From the NCBI GenBank assembly GCA_963675135.1, contig OY776119.1, positions 41,787,198-41,851,197 on the forward strand: a DNA stretch of 64,000 bases. The letters are read 5' to 3'. Position 1 is the stretch's first letter, and each line of letters opens with the position of its first letter. Origin of the DNA: Galeopsis tetrahit (lineage: Eukaryota; Streptophyta; Magnoliopsida; Lamiales; Lamiaceae). Shown piece by piece: positions 46,930-58,223 of this stretch. The notes beneath the pieces are model-generated. The model was not told the origin of the DNA, searched no databases, and was given only the letters and a program-made list of their open reading frames with translations. A program made the position numbers and the translations under genes.

Positions 46930-47262
46930 AATAATGTGAAAATGGCATTGGGGAAGGCATCGGATCTGCCGTCGCCAAAGATGAAGGCAACGGCAAAGGG
47001 GACGGCAGTGCGCCGAAGCCAATATGGTCGATGCCATTTAAATGGCATCGGATTTGGGGAAAACCGTTGCCTTTTGGCATCGGCAGGTCGCCGTTACCAA
47101 ATGGCATCGGGGCCCACTGCCGATGCCATTTTGCATCGGGGACAGCCGATGCCATTTCGCATCGGGGAAAGCGCCGTTACCAAATGGCATCGGGGCCACT
47201 GCCGTTACCAAATGGCATCGGGCCCACTGCCGATGCCATTTTGCCGATGCCTTTTTATTAAA
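46930..47262. repeat. CACTA left subterminal repeats
   Basis: The words ATGGCATCGG, GATGCCATTT and CGTTACCAAATGGCATCGG recur in both directions about every 20-40 bases. Such arrays are binding sites for the TNPA-type protein in En/Spm elements. The matching right array is at 53783-54000. Confidence 0.85.
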
Positions 47263-48250
47263 ATTTAAAAAAGACGAATCTGGGTTTCGAACCCAGGCCG
47301 ATAGGCCACCAACACCCACCCCCCACCGCTGGGCCACCCCATTTTTCGGAAATTTGGCCATTTTCGCGAATTGTGGGGTTCGAACTCGGGACCTCGCGGT
47401 CTCGAAGGCTTTTGAGCGCCCCCTGTGTGCCGTTTAGGCTAGGAGCTTTTAGTCGACATGTTGTGAATGCAATTAATATATATTCAATTTAATTTGAGTT
47501 TTTAATTCTTTAATTAATTCAATCCATTCTAACTTTAATTGTTGCTTATTAAATTATTTATCAAAGCATATCATAATTATTTCTAAATTATGTTTTTCAA
47601 ATTAACTAAATTATGTTTTTCAAATTAAATAATTTATTTACGGTGTCAATTCACACTATTTAAATTTATTCTAATCCTCAATTTACAACATTTAAATTCA
47701 ATCCATTCTAACTTTAATTGTTGCTTATTAAATTATTTATCAAAGCATATCATAATTATTTCTAAATTATGTTTTTCAAATTAACTAAATTATGTTTTTC
47801 AAATTAAATAATTTATTTACGGTATCAATTCACACTATTTAAATTTATTCTAATCCTCAATTTACAACATTTAAATTCATTCTAATTTTTTATTTCACAA
47901 CATTATAATTACATACAACATTGAATATAATTATTTTCACTTATACATTTAAATTTATTCTAATCACATCATTTAAATTCATTCTAGTTTTCAATTCACA
48001 ACATTAAATATATATAATTATTTTCACTTATCCATTTAAAAATATGAATTCACTTATCCATATAATTAAAAATATTTTCATCTATTATAAAATTATTCTC
48101 TAGTTCATTTTCAATTAAAATAACATCATATCACAAACAACATTAATTATAATCATAATTAGCATGTTCACGTCAATTAAAATAAAAATTAATCATCAAC
48201 GTCAATGTAATATAATAACATCACACGTAACAAAGTAATATAAAAATGTA
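47263..48250. other. CACTA non-coding part with a 179-bp duplication
   Basis: A GC-rich piece (47265-47455) holds tRNA T-arm-like motifs GGGTTTCGAACCC (47283) and GGTTCGAACTC (47377). A 179-bp segment (from 47517) is tandemly duplicated to about 47875, with a single visible difference near 47644/47823. The rest is AT-rich with no gene. Confidence 0.6.
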
Positions 48251-49899
48251 TCACTCCTCATCACCACCACCATCATCCTCAGTATCATCCCGATCCTGAA
48301 CGTTGTGCGACGCCCCCGACGGCCTCGGCGGCCTCGGCTCCCCACCCATCCCACCCATCTGTCTAATCATCAATGCAAGCTGGTCCTGAAACTCCTTGCG
48401 TAAGCGCTCCTCCTGCTGCCGCATTTGTTCCAGTAAGCTGGTCCAATCATCAATAGCATTGTTCATGTCTTCCTGGGTGAATCGTCCATAAGCCGTACCA
48501 CTTGACGTCTCGCCAGGACCGGAGGAGACCCGTCTGTTCTTGCCTACTTGTCCAAGGCCCCTAACACGTCCATGAGACATGCCGACCTTCTTCACGTACA
48601 ATTCAGACATATCGGGTATAGGTGGGGCCTGGGAACCATCCTCTGAACTAGGTTCATCTGACGAATCTCTTGTAGTATTATTGGTGAACTCGTCATGTAT
48701 CTGGTCTTATACGTGCACATTTAAAAGTGGGTTAATACATTTTCAAGTACAATTAAATATATATTTGTTATATAATGTAATGTATATATATATATATATA
48801 TGTACACACTTACAAGTATATCACCCATATAGCCACAAGTGTATGTCCCGTTTTCGTAACGGTGGTAATATTCAACTATCTCCCAGTCGTATGCAGGGCG
48901 TCCCATCCTCTCCTCCTGTATTTTGAATCGAAGACATATACGAATAAATAAACTAAATAATTAACTAAAATTAATTATATATAATTGACCACAAATACTT
49001 ACAATGCGCCGTGCGACCTCTGCTGCTCCACGAGCTCCGCCTTTATGAGTACCATGGCCAGTACCCGGACCTCCAGGCTCGGATAAGCGGTTCTTACGAG
49101 CCTGCTCGCTCTTCTTAATTATTTCAGGATTGTTCCAGTGACGAACTAATGAGTTCCAAACATTCACATCCTATAACGGCCTCTTGTTATCCCTCACCCA
49201 CGCTTTCTTGATTTTTGATAACATGTTAGTGTACCGAGTTGCAGCTCTTTGAAGAAAGAGTCTGTACACTTCTGTAGAAGATGTGGCTTCAGGGTCCCAC
49301 CTGACCTCGGTCTGCAAAAAAAAATTAATTAACGAAGTAATATAACAAAATAACAAAATGTAAAGTTATTTTATACCTGGAATGTATCCCACCACCGTTG
49401 TACCGTGCCGGGTGATACCATAGCCCAGGCGTATGCACCAAGCTCCATATTCCGGTACATTATCGATGTGATCGTCCTCGAAATTAAATTTGAAGGCATC
49501 AACCTGTTACACGTATTTTATAATAAATAAAAAATTATTAATAAACATGTTATACATACGTCTAATGAAATTTAAATATAATATACTTACGTATCCCGGT
49601 AGATAAACAGTCGGATGCGACTGTCGGGTGCATCAGTCGACATGCTGGCCTGTGTCCCGACAGACGGATGTCTAACTGGCGAATGTATCGGTGGAGGGGA
49701 TTGTTCCTGTGGATGTGGAACCATATGAGGCAACTGAGGCACCTGAGTGTAATAGGAATTAGAGGTTCATTCCGGGTATCTGCACAGTCGGTGTCTCATC
49801 CACCGACTCTCCTCTACCTCTACCTCTACCTCTACCTCGCCCATGTCCAGAAGAACCCTGACCAGAGCCATATCCAGAACCATGTCGACGACCACTCAT
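48251..49899 (-). pseudogene. CACTA second gene, TNPA/Ptta-type protein
   Basis: This is the plant transposase (Ptta/En/Spm) accessory gene that binds the subterminal repeats. Minus-strand order: ATG at 49899 with a Gly/Arg-rich start (GRGRGRGRGRG), RIRLFIYRD near 49610 then donor GTAAGT, WWDTFQTEVRWDPEA (near 49310), VNVWNSLVRHWNNPEI (49167 on), EIVEYYHRYENGTYT (near 48850), and a Gln/Glu-rich coiled coil (LLEQMRQQEERLRKEF) to the stop at 48251. Several introns are likely. A TAA after the first 46 codons and a TAG near 49171 indicate decay, unless the first lies at an intron. Confidence 0.8.
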
Positions 49900-50085
49900 C
49901 TGTCAAAATGAACATTAAAACATTATTAACATTGAACATTGTAACAATTAAAAAACATTATATATGAACATCACTGTAACGATTATTGGTGAACTCTAAA
50001 TAAGGAATATAATTAAGGAATTAATATTTAGATAACATTGTCTAACAATTAATATTTAGATAACATAGTCTAACAATTAACAACA

Positions 50086-53000
50086 TCATTCATCTTCATC
50101 TTCAGCTTCATCTACGTCGTCTTCTTCTCCGTCTTCTTCTACGTCTTCTTCTCCGTCTTCTTCTTCATCTTCTTCATACTCTGCCATTTCCATCATTGTA
50201 CCGGTGTCATCAGTTAACATGACAGGATCATCATCTACTTGCACAATCATTTGAGTCTCTATGTTATCCTCTTGCCACGCGGGAACTTCATCTTCAGTAG
50301 TATCTTTTGCATCTACCAAGTATCTCGGTTTGACTTTGCAGACAAATATCCAATCAGTACGGGATCCGGGGTATGGACAATAGTAGACTTGTGTGGCTTG
50401 ACTTGCTAGTACGAATGGATCGTATCGGCCGTAAAGATCGCCTCTGATTAAGCTCCACGAGCTTGTAGTTAGGATAAACTTTTGTCCCATTGTTTGAGGG
50501 ATCAAACCACTGACACTTGAACAAAACCACTTTCTTCTCGTGGTACCCATGATAGTCCAATTCGACTACTTCCTCGAGTTTCCCATAGAAGTCTTCCTCA
50601 TCCGCGTCATAGTTTTTTCCATTGATACAAACCCCACTGTTTGATGTTGCTCTAGATGCACCATAAGCCATGGTGTGGAATTTGTACTCGTTCACGTAAT
50701 ACCCTACGTACGTAAGAACTTGACCAGACGGACCGGCCGAAAGATCGTATAAAAACCTGTTCTCGACGCGATTTATCTTTACCTATATATATATAAGCCG
50801 AATGAATGTGAGAATTTCTAACCAATGATGGGACCACGACGCAATTTATCATTATTTTAAGATAACTTACAATGTCTGCAAACCACGACGCAAATCCATC
50901 TTGTAGTCTTAAATCTGATTCAGCGGCCGAGAGATTTGGTTGAAGAACTTGAAGTTGTTGCATGAATAGCCTACGTACGATCGATATAAGATTAATAAGA
51001 CATGTCAACACTAAGTATTTGATTGACAAACATTTTAGTCGGATTGACTTACTGAACATATGGCTGCACCTCATCACAATTCAACAACACGTACGTATGA
51101 GCAACTTTTTTCTCCTCGTCTAAAATCCATCTTTTCTTAGGCTTTCCTAATCGTTTGCCAGGCGCCTTAAATATGGAAAAAGTGCCCTCGACATACTCGT
51201 GTTCTTCATCCCGACCATCGTAATTACAAGGTACATTGTGTATCCTTGTCGTAACATGGTCCTCGAAATAGTGAGAACAAAACATTGACGCCTCTCTAGT
51301 TAAATATGCATTTGCAATCGAAGCTTCAACACATGCTTTGTTACCCACGCTTAATTTCAAGGTGCGAAGATACCTGATTAAATTTTAAGAATCGTAAGTT
51401 CATATAATTTGAAGAATCGTATGAGAAATTAATTAAATTACCTCTCGTATGGATACATCCATCTGTATTGAACTGGACCACACACTTTTGCTTCATATGC
51501 AAGGTGCACAGGTAGATGTTCCATAGAGTTGAAGAAGCTGGGTGGAAAGATACGTTCCAACTTGCACAATATGATTAGGATATCTGTTTCCAGTCGAGTC
51601 ATGTTGTCAACTGTGATGGTTGTAGAAGTCAACTCCTTAAAAAATAGACTAAGCTCAGTGATTGCTTTCAACACAGTGAGCGGCAGAATTTTGTAAAAAG
51701 CAATCGGTAGTAGTCTCTGCATAAACACGTGACAATCATGACTCTTCATCCCATACAATTTCAATTTCGACCAGTCAATGCAACGGGACATGTTAGACAC
51801 ATATCCATCTGGAAACTTCAACTCACTTATCCACTTACAAACAACATCCTTCTGCTTCTTATCAAGCGAAAAAGAAGCCTTAGGATACTTTGATGTACGT
51901 GGACATTTCTTTAGAGAGGGACGACGACAATAATCATTCAGCTCATCTCTTGATTTAGACGTGTCTTTTGTTTTCCCCTCCACATTCATCACCGTGTTGA
52001 AAACGTTATCAAACACATTTTTCTCAATATGCATCACGTCTAAATTGTGTCGTATCAACAAGGTACTCCAATACGGCAACTCCCAGAAAATGTTTTTCCA
52101 CTTCCACCCTCCAGAAAGTTTTTTGTTGTGAGCCTCAGCACCATCCTCTATAACCTTTCTATATCCCAAATGATCAATTTCGTATAGGAGACTTGCACCC
52201 GTTCGAATAGGCGGTGGATCATCTGTGACTACTACTCCGGCCATGAATGCGGTTTTATTCGTTCGCCACGTGTGATTCGGTGGTAAGAACTTTCGGTGGT
52301 TGTCGAACCACGACTGCTTTCGACTTTTATTCAAATAGAATGCATCGGTGTACTCTCCACAATATGGACAAGCAAGCTTTCCGGCTGTACTCCAACCAGA
52401 CAACATTGAGTATGCTGGGAAGTCACTAATGGTCCAGATAAGTGCAGCTCGCATCAAAAAGTTTTGCTTTCTAGCAACATCGTAAGTTTGCACCCCATTT
52501 TCCCATAAAAATCTCAAATCTACTATCAGTGGTTGCAAAAACACATCAAGTTTGTCCTTCGGACTTTTAGGCCCGGGCACGAGAATCGAAAGAAACATGA
52601 ATTGGTCCTTCATGGATAACCACGGGGGTAGATTGTACGGAGTAAGTATAACTGGCCATGACGAATATTATTTTCCCGTCATTCCAAACGGTGCAAAACC
52701 GTCTGTGCTCAAGCCCAACCTCACATTCCTAATTTCAGATGCAAAAGCAGGATACGAATGGTCCAAATGCTTCCAAGCCAGCGAGTCTGCCGGGTGACGC
52801 ATAACACCAGAGTCATCAGAAGCGCACGAGGCATGCCATGTCATATCCTTCGCAGTGGCCTTGGACATGTACAATCTTTGCAAACGAGGAATTATCGGAA
52901 AGTAGAACATCTCCTTAACCGGGCGTTTCTTTTTCAACCGACCATCTACATCAACCCTATTCGGCTTATACCGTGATCGACCACAAATCTTACAAAAATC

Positions 53001-53195
53001 TAGTTCGCTGTCTGCACCCCAAAATAACATGCAATTCTGTGCACAACAATCAATCCATGTCACCCAAAATAACATCGAATTCGGATTACTGGTAGCAAAT
53101 TCAATAAATCCATTTATTCCACTAACAAATTCGGGGTTCATAATCCCATTCACTAATCTTGGACTATACATCCAACTATGAATTGAATAATCCAT
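50086..53195 (-). pseudogene. CACTA TNP2-type transposase
   Basis: This is the catalytic transposase gene. Order on the minus strand: transposase-associated start with HSWMYSPRLVNG, TNP2 core (CKICGRSRYKP, GFAPFGMTGK, WPVILTPYNLPPW, FPAYSMLSGWSTAGKLACPYC), a DUF4218-type domain (FFNSMEHLPVHLAYEA) up to donor 51442, then exons 51373-51053 (SHYFEDHV, HTYVLLNCDEVQPY) and about 50976 on, and a DUF4216-type domain (LFKCQWFDPSNNG, DPFVLASQA) with an acidic tail. Breaks: an internal deletion after residue about 40 that removes the N-terminal TNP2 part, an in-frame TAA at 52668-52670, and a frame change near 50440. Confidence 0.88.
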
Positions 53196-53782
53196 GTCAA
53201 TCGACGTCTACAAACACACAAACAACCAACGTCTCATTTCCCAACTCTATTAAAATCAATTAATTAATATAATTCTAATTATATTCTAATAATTATTCTA
53301 ACACCCTAATTAACAAATAAATTCATATATAGACATATAACACAAATATAATTCTAATTAACACCCTAATTAACAAATAAATTCATATAACTTAATTATT
53401 AAAACATACATATAAATACATGCCTAACACAACATAATTAATTAACAATTTATAAATTCTAACAATTAACACATGCATAAATAAAAATTAACAATTCTTC
53501 TAACAATTTTATATATACATACAACATATATGCATATATATACTAAAACTATATATACACATATAACTTCAAATTTAACCAATGAAAACGAAAAAAATTA
53601 CCGTAGAAATGCTCCCGTCGAAGTGTAGAACACAAATGGCCAAAAACCGAGTTCGATCCGCAAACGAAGGTGATTTTTGAGGTAAAACGCGAAGCTTCAA
53701 TAATGGAGGTGGGGGGGTGCGTGCGGCTGTTACATTCTGGAAGAGAGGGGTTTGGCCGATTAATACACATTTAGGGCGACGG
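53196..53782. other. CACTA 5' flank of the transposase
   Basis: AT-rich DNA then a short mixed stretch up to the right subterminal array. It would hold the transposase promoter and leader. No specific signal assigned. Confidence 0.4.
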
Positions 53783-54000
53783 GGAAGGCATCGGGCCCAC
53801 TGCCGATGCCATTTTGCATCGGGGGGGCCGTTACCAAATGGCATCGGGGCCCACTACCGATGCCATTTTGCATCGGCCATTAAATGCCGATGCCATTTCG
53901 CATCGGGGCCCACTGCCGATGCCATTTTGCATCGGTCATTAAATGCCGATGCCAATTGGCATCGGCCCGCCTGCCGTTGCCAATTGCCGATGCCTTTTGG
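53783..54000. repeat. CACTA right subterminal repeats
   Basis: GATGCCATTTTGCATCGG and its variants, CGTTACCAAATGGCATCGG and GGGCCCACTGCCGATGCC alternate in both directions, mirroring the left array. Confidence 0.85.
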
Positions 54001-54337
54001 GCAATATTTTGTAGTGTCTCCTCTAGCTCCCTAGTGATTCGGGTGGAATTTACGCATTTTAGAGCCACATGTGAAGCGTATTTTGATGTGGATTTCATTG
54101 AATTATGCATTGAATATGATTGTTTAAGCCGAAATGAGAGAAAGGTTGTGTTTTATTGATTTTGTAGGAAATATGATGGAATTTAGAGCAAAAAACAAAC
54201 CATACTTTACTGGATCAGGAAGAGGAGTGCACGGTTGGATTCTTCTCAAAAAACGGAGTGGAATAGCCTAAAGAATCGAGTCAATCGGACAACCGAGGTG
54301 AAAGATATGCACGGAACAAGTTTGGAGTGCCCAGCAA

Positions 54338-54717
54338 CTCGGCCGAGCAAACCAACTCGGCCGAGCCCTTGATCGAGGCAGATTCTGGAACCAAGTTGCA
54401 TCCGGCCGAGTGCGAGGAAAAATTTTGAGAGCCAATTCGGCTGAGTTGAACCACTCGGCCGAGCTACTGAAGGATGCAGAATCTGGAATCAATTGCCACT
54501 CGGCCGAGCTACTGAAGGATGCAGAATCTGGAATCAATTGCCACTCGGCCGAGCTCCCTGACTCGGCCGAGCTCCCTGACTCGGCCGAGCTGCTGAACAA
54601 AGTTTAGACGCTGGAATCAATTGCACTCGGCCGAGTGGGACAACTCGGCCAAGCTCTGAAGAATTTCCCCACGATTTTAACACTCCAACTCGGCCGAGTT
54701 GTCCAACTCGGCCGAGT
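54338..54717. repeat. CTCGGCCGAG palindrome array (5' LTR)
   Basis: Exact copies start at 54338, 54356, 54454, 54499, 54544, 54562, 54580, 54626, 54689 and 54707. Near copies are at 54400, 54436 and 54643. It lies upstream of the TATA box, so it is probably a U3 control region. The long minus-strand reading frame across it (Ser/Ala/Glu-rich) is a product of the repeat. Confidence 0.9.
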
Positions 54718-54803
54718 CACCCCTGTTCTCGGTGCCCTTTACATATTTTGTCCAATTTCTAAGGACCTAAGTGCAATTTTCACCCATAAGCCCTACCCCA
54801 ACA

Positions 54804-54812
54804 CTATATAAG
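54804..54812 (+). promoter_or_regulatory. Athila-like LTR TATA box
   Basis: CTATATAAG, about 90 bases after the last palindrome. The same motif is at 61042-61050 in the 3' LTR. Confidence 0.7.
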
Positions 54813-55985
54813 CCCTCATTGTTGAAACCCAAGACATTCTCCCCCAATTCCTCAATTCCCACACATAGTTTCACACAATTGGAGGTGTTTTGGCCATATC
54901 TTCATCAATTCTTCACCAAATCAAACAAGTAAGGATGCAATAGCTTCGAAATTCCATTCTCTACCACATTTTAGACTAACCTTTCTCTTTCTCCTTCTTT
55001 TTAGTTAGATATTTCATTTGGATTTTGTAATTTGATTATGCTAGTTAGTGGCTAGAACACTTTTAGTTCTAGGGCTATGTTTACACTTTGGATGATGTTT
55101 ATGAATTATTTTCTTGTTTATTTGGTAGTTGTGTTGCTATTTCTATTTGAATGCTTAACTTTCATTGCAAGACATGTTGTCAATGGCCATGATAATATGT
55201 TTTATTTATTGTTAATTGAAATTGTATTGAGAAATCTCTTTCATTAATCGTATTTAAGCATTTGACCCAATATTATTGTGAGCTCGAGAGAGAGGATCAA
55301 TTGTTGGGAGGGTATTAGATGATCTTAGGACCCTTTTTTGAGGTTTATTATGCATGCTAAGTAGAGATACTAGTTTGTGTGATAATTCTCTTGGATTAAT
55401 TGGATCGAGAGAACTTTTAATTCATCATTTCGTGATCAACCCTATAGTAATCAACACAACACCACTTAAATAGGCCTTTGATCATAAATTGAACCCTTAG
55501 TGTGACATATGCCTTGGAACCTAGCTTTCCTTTTTTGAGTTTCAATCGTTTTCCATCTCGTTTCTTGGTTTGCATGTTCATTGATCGATTCTACATTACT
55601 CTTTTAATTGTTTACTTGTGACACTTGGTACATAATTTAGGGGTAATTCACCACATTCACGTTATCGATCGCGTCTAAATAGAATTCCGTCAACAAACTA
55701 CACTTTTACGCTATACCTCCTCGTGGGATCGATCTCGTACTTACTTCACTACGATAGACACCGTATACTTGCGGTCGTTTATTCTAGCGTTGTAGAATAC
55801 GTGAATCAAGTTTATGGCGCCGCTGCCGGGGAGTGTTTATAGCTCTTGAATGTAGGTTGATAGAGTTTTAGTTTAGACACTTTACTTGTTTTTCTTATTC
55901 TAAAAAATCTAAAAATATTTATGTTTGGTACTTTGAGCTTACTTGCGATTCTCACTTTCGTTTGATCTTTTGATAGATATGGTCT

Positions 55986-56876
55986 ATGATCACACGATCT
56001 AGGAGGAATCAACAAGAAGTGTTGCCCTTAGATCTGGAGATCGAAGCCAATTGTCGAAGAAGGAACGCTGAAATGAGAAGAATCGAATTACAAGAGATGA
56101 ATCGAAGGGAAAATCCGATTTTTGAAGAGGTCGACGAGGAAGTTGGAAATCAAGGGGTTGATGGATTTGTTGAGGAACCGAATGGGAATGGGGGAAATCG
56201 GCCATAAAGAGTATTGAGAAACCACTTCCGTCCTATTCCAAGACCTTATGGAGGAGCGGGTCGGGAACCCGTAGATGCACACAACTTCGAACTCAAGCCG
56301 GCCTTGATCATGATGGTGCAAAAAAATTAGTTTGGTGGGCTCTCGAAGGAGGATCCTAACCTCCACTTGTCTCAATTCCTCGAGATAAGCGGAACGGTTA
56401 AGATCAACCGTGTTCCTCAAGACTATATATGTTTACAACTCTTCCCATTCTCACTCCGGGATCGAGCAAAGCAATGGTACCTCTCTCTCGACTTGAGGAC
56501 CATCGAGAATTGGGCCGACCTTGTTGATGCATTCCTCATGTAGTACTTTCCTCCGAGCAAGACGATCCAAATCCGAGGAGAGATATCCTCATTTATGCAA
56601 GATGACGACGAGTCATTGGCCGAGGCTTGGGAGTGATTTAAGGATTTGATAAGAAGTTGCCCTCAACATGGTTTTTCACGAGACCAATTGATATGCTACT
56701 TCTACAACGGAATGGACCATCGTACAAGGGGTATGGTGGATGCTTCAGCCGGATGAGGTTCTTTGTTGGGTAAGACAACGGAAGAGGGATATGTGCTCTT
56801 GGAAGAGATGGAAAAGAATGGACATCAATGGCCATCCGAAATAAGACTAAACTGAAGAGTTGCTTCAACCCAAGAT
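55986..56876 (+). pseudogene. gag: Athila-like gag, N-terminal part, several stops
   Basis: The start MITRSRRNQQEV at 55986 runs to TAA 56205-56207. The gag domain follows in the shifted frame with LHLSQFLEISGT, LQLFPFSLRDRAKQWYLSL and ISSFMQDDDESLAEAWE, interrupted by about five stops (near 56326, 56540, 56635, 56756, 56850), mostly single-base changes at conserved positions. The RDRAKQWYLSL motif identifies the gypsy gag domain. Confidence 0.8.
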
Positions 56877-58223
56877 TTGGATGAGAATGCTAAACTATCC
56901 AACAAGGTGGATAAATTGATATCTCTTATGACGGCTAAAGCTTTAGTGGGGCCGAGTGACGAGCAATATGAAGAAGCCCACTACATGAACAATCAAAGAG
57001 ATAGGCAATTTAGAGAGAGGGGTTGGAACGAGAGGCAAGCCCGTGAGAATCTTTCCAATCCAAACCAATATCATCTGAATTTGAGGCATCATGAGAATTT
57101 CTCTTATGCTAACACAAGGAACACCAACATACCACCTCCGAATTTCAACGTGAGAGATGGTGAAATTGTGGAATCCCATTCAAAGTTATCGTTGGAAGAC
57201 ATGTTTGGCGCATTCATGGGGGAAACTAAAAATTTCATGAGAGAGACTAAGAATAATGTGGCAAAGATATGGCAAAGACTTGATGAGCATGGTGAAATGA
57301 TCAAGGATATGACTACCCATATGAAAGCTATGGAGAAGCAAATGGGTCAACTTGCAAACATCATTGGAAATCAACACGTTCCGGGGCAATTCCCCTCTAA
57401 CACGGAGCTAAATCCCAAGGAGCAATGCAAAGCTATAAGGTTAAGAAGTGGAACAAGCTACGAAGGGCCCAATATGCCATTAGAGGAGGAAATGGTAATG
57501 GCACCCGAGGGTGTTGACAAAGGAGATGGCCATGTGAAAGAGAAGCAAGAAGAAAAAGAAGGGGAGAAGAAGAGTGGGAAGGCAATCCCTCCACAAAACA
57601 AAGGCAAGAATGTAGTGCCTCTCCCATATCCTCAAAGGATGAAGAAGAAGAGCTTGGATAGCAAGTTTGCCAAGTTTGCAGAGATGTTCAAGAAGCTCCA
57701 TATCAATATCCCTTTCGCCGAAGCTCTTGAACAAATACCACATTACTTCAAATTCTTGAAGAAAATAATGTCAAACAAGAGGGAAATGGAGGCGTATGAG
57801 ACGGTGCACTTAACCGAACAATGTAGCTCCATAATTCAAGCTAAGCTACCTCCAAAGCTTAGGGATCCCGAATCCTTCACTTTATCATGCACCATTGGAG
57901 ATGGAGGTACATTAAGAGCATTATGTGATTCGGGAGCTAGTATAAACCCTATGCCTTTGTCCCTCTTCAAGACTCTTGGTTTAGGAGAGCTCACACTAAC
58001 TACAATGAACCTCCAATTGGCGGATAGTTCTATGACATACCCTTTGGGTATAGGGGAGGATGTATTGGTCAAAATCGACAAGTTTATCTTTCTGGTAGAC
58101 TTTGTGGTTTCTGATATGGAGGAGGACAAAAACACTCCATTGATATTGGGAAGGCCATTTTTGGCAACCGGAGGGGCTATAATTGATATGAGGAATGGAG
58201 AGTTGGAGCTCCGAATGAACTAA
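56877..58223 (+). CDS. Athila-like gag C-terminus and protease, 448 aa open
   Basis: This open stretch continues gag. A coiled segment (LVGPSDEQYEEAHYMNN), MEKQMGQLANIIG and a Lys/Glu-rich linker lead into the retropepsin with CDSGASINPMPLSLF (Asp-Ser-Gly near 57927) and ILGRPFLATGGAIIDM, ending TAA 58221-58223. In autonomous Athila elements RT follows here, and in this copy nothing does. There is no start codon of its own in a convincing context, so it would be made as part of the broken gag. Confidence 0.82.
   Translation: MDENAKLSNKVDKLISLMTAKALVGPSDEQYEEAHYMNNQRDRQFRERGWNERQARENLSNPNQYHLNLRHHENFSYANTRNTNIPPPNFNVRDGEIVESHSKLSLEDMFGAFMGETKNFMRETKNNVAKIWQRLDEHGEMIKDMTTHMKAMEKQMGQLANIIGNQHVPGQFPSNTELNPKEQCKAIRLRSGTSYEGPNMPLEEEMVMAPEGVDKGDGHVKEKQEEKEGEKKSGKAIPPQNKGKNVVPLPYPQRMKKKSLDSKFAKFAEMFKKLHINIPFAEALEQIPHYFKFLKKIMSNKREMEAYETVHLTEQCSSIIQAKLPPKLRDPESFTLSCTIGDGGTLRALCDSGASINPMPLSLFKTLGLGELTLTTMNLQLADSSMTYPLGIGEDVLVKIDKFIFLVDFVVSDMEEDKNTPLILGRPFLATGGAIIDMRNGELELRMN

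Larger units (their letters stand above)
46922..54016 (-). mobile_element. CACTA (En/Spm) transposon, 7095 bp, TSD TCT
   Basis: Terminal inverted repeats are CACTACAAAATAATG (46922) and CAATATTTTGTAGTG (to 54016), 14 of 15 matching. Three-base target copies TCT are at 46919-46921 and 54017-54019. Subterminal arrays of GGCATCGG motifs are at both ends. Transposase genes are on the minus strand: a TNP2-type gene (53195-50086), then a TNPA/Ptta-type gene (49899-48251). Both are broken, so the copy is non-autonomous today. Confidence 0.95.
54035..55808 (+). repeat. Athila-like 5' LTR (1774 bp)
   Basis: It carries ten exact and three near copies of the palindrome CTCGGCCGAG between 54338 and 54717, then the TATA box CTATATAAG at 54804-54812. 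Compared with the 3' LTR it has an extra about 45-base duplication containing one palindrome. Confidence 0.93.

Noticed and set aside
46936..47437. Several open frames in both directions at the CACTA left end, also 53575-54110
   Set aside because: Products of the GGCATCGG subterminal repeats, with no domain and frames opening on both strands at once.
54268..54600. Minus-strand frame (Ser/Ala/Glu repeats) in the Athila-like LTR, also 60551-60838
   Set aside because: It is the translation of the CTCGGCCGAG array. It lies in U3 and changes with repeat number.
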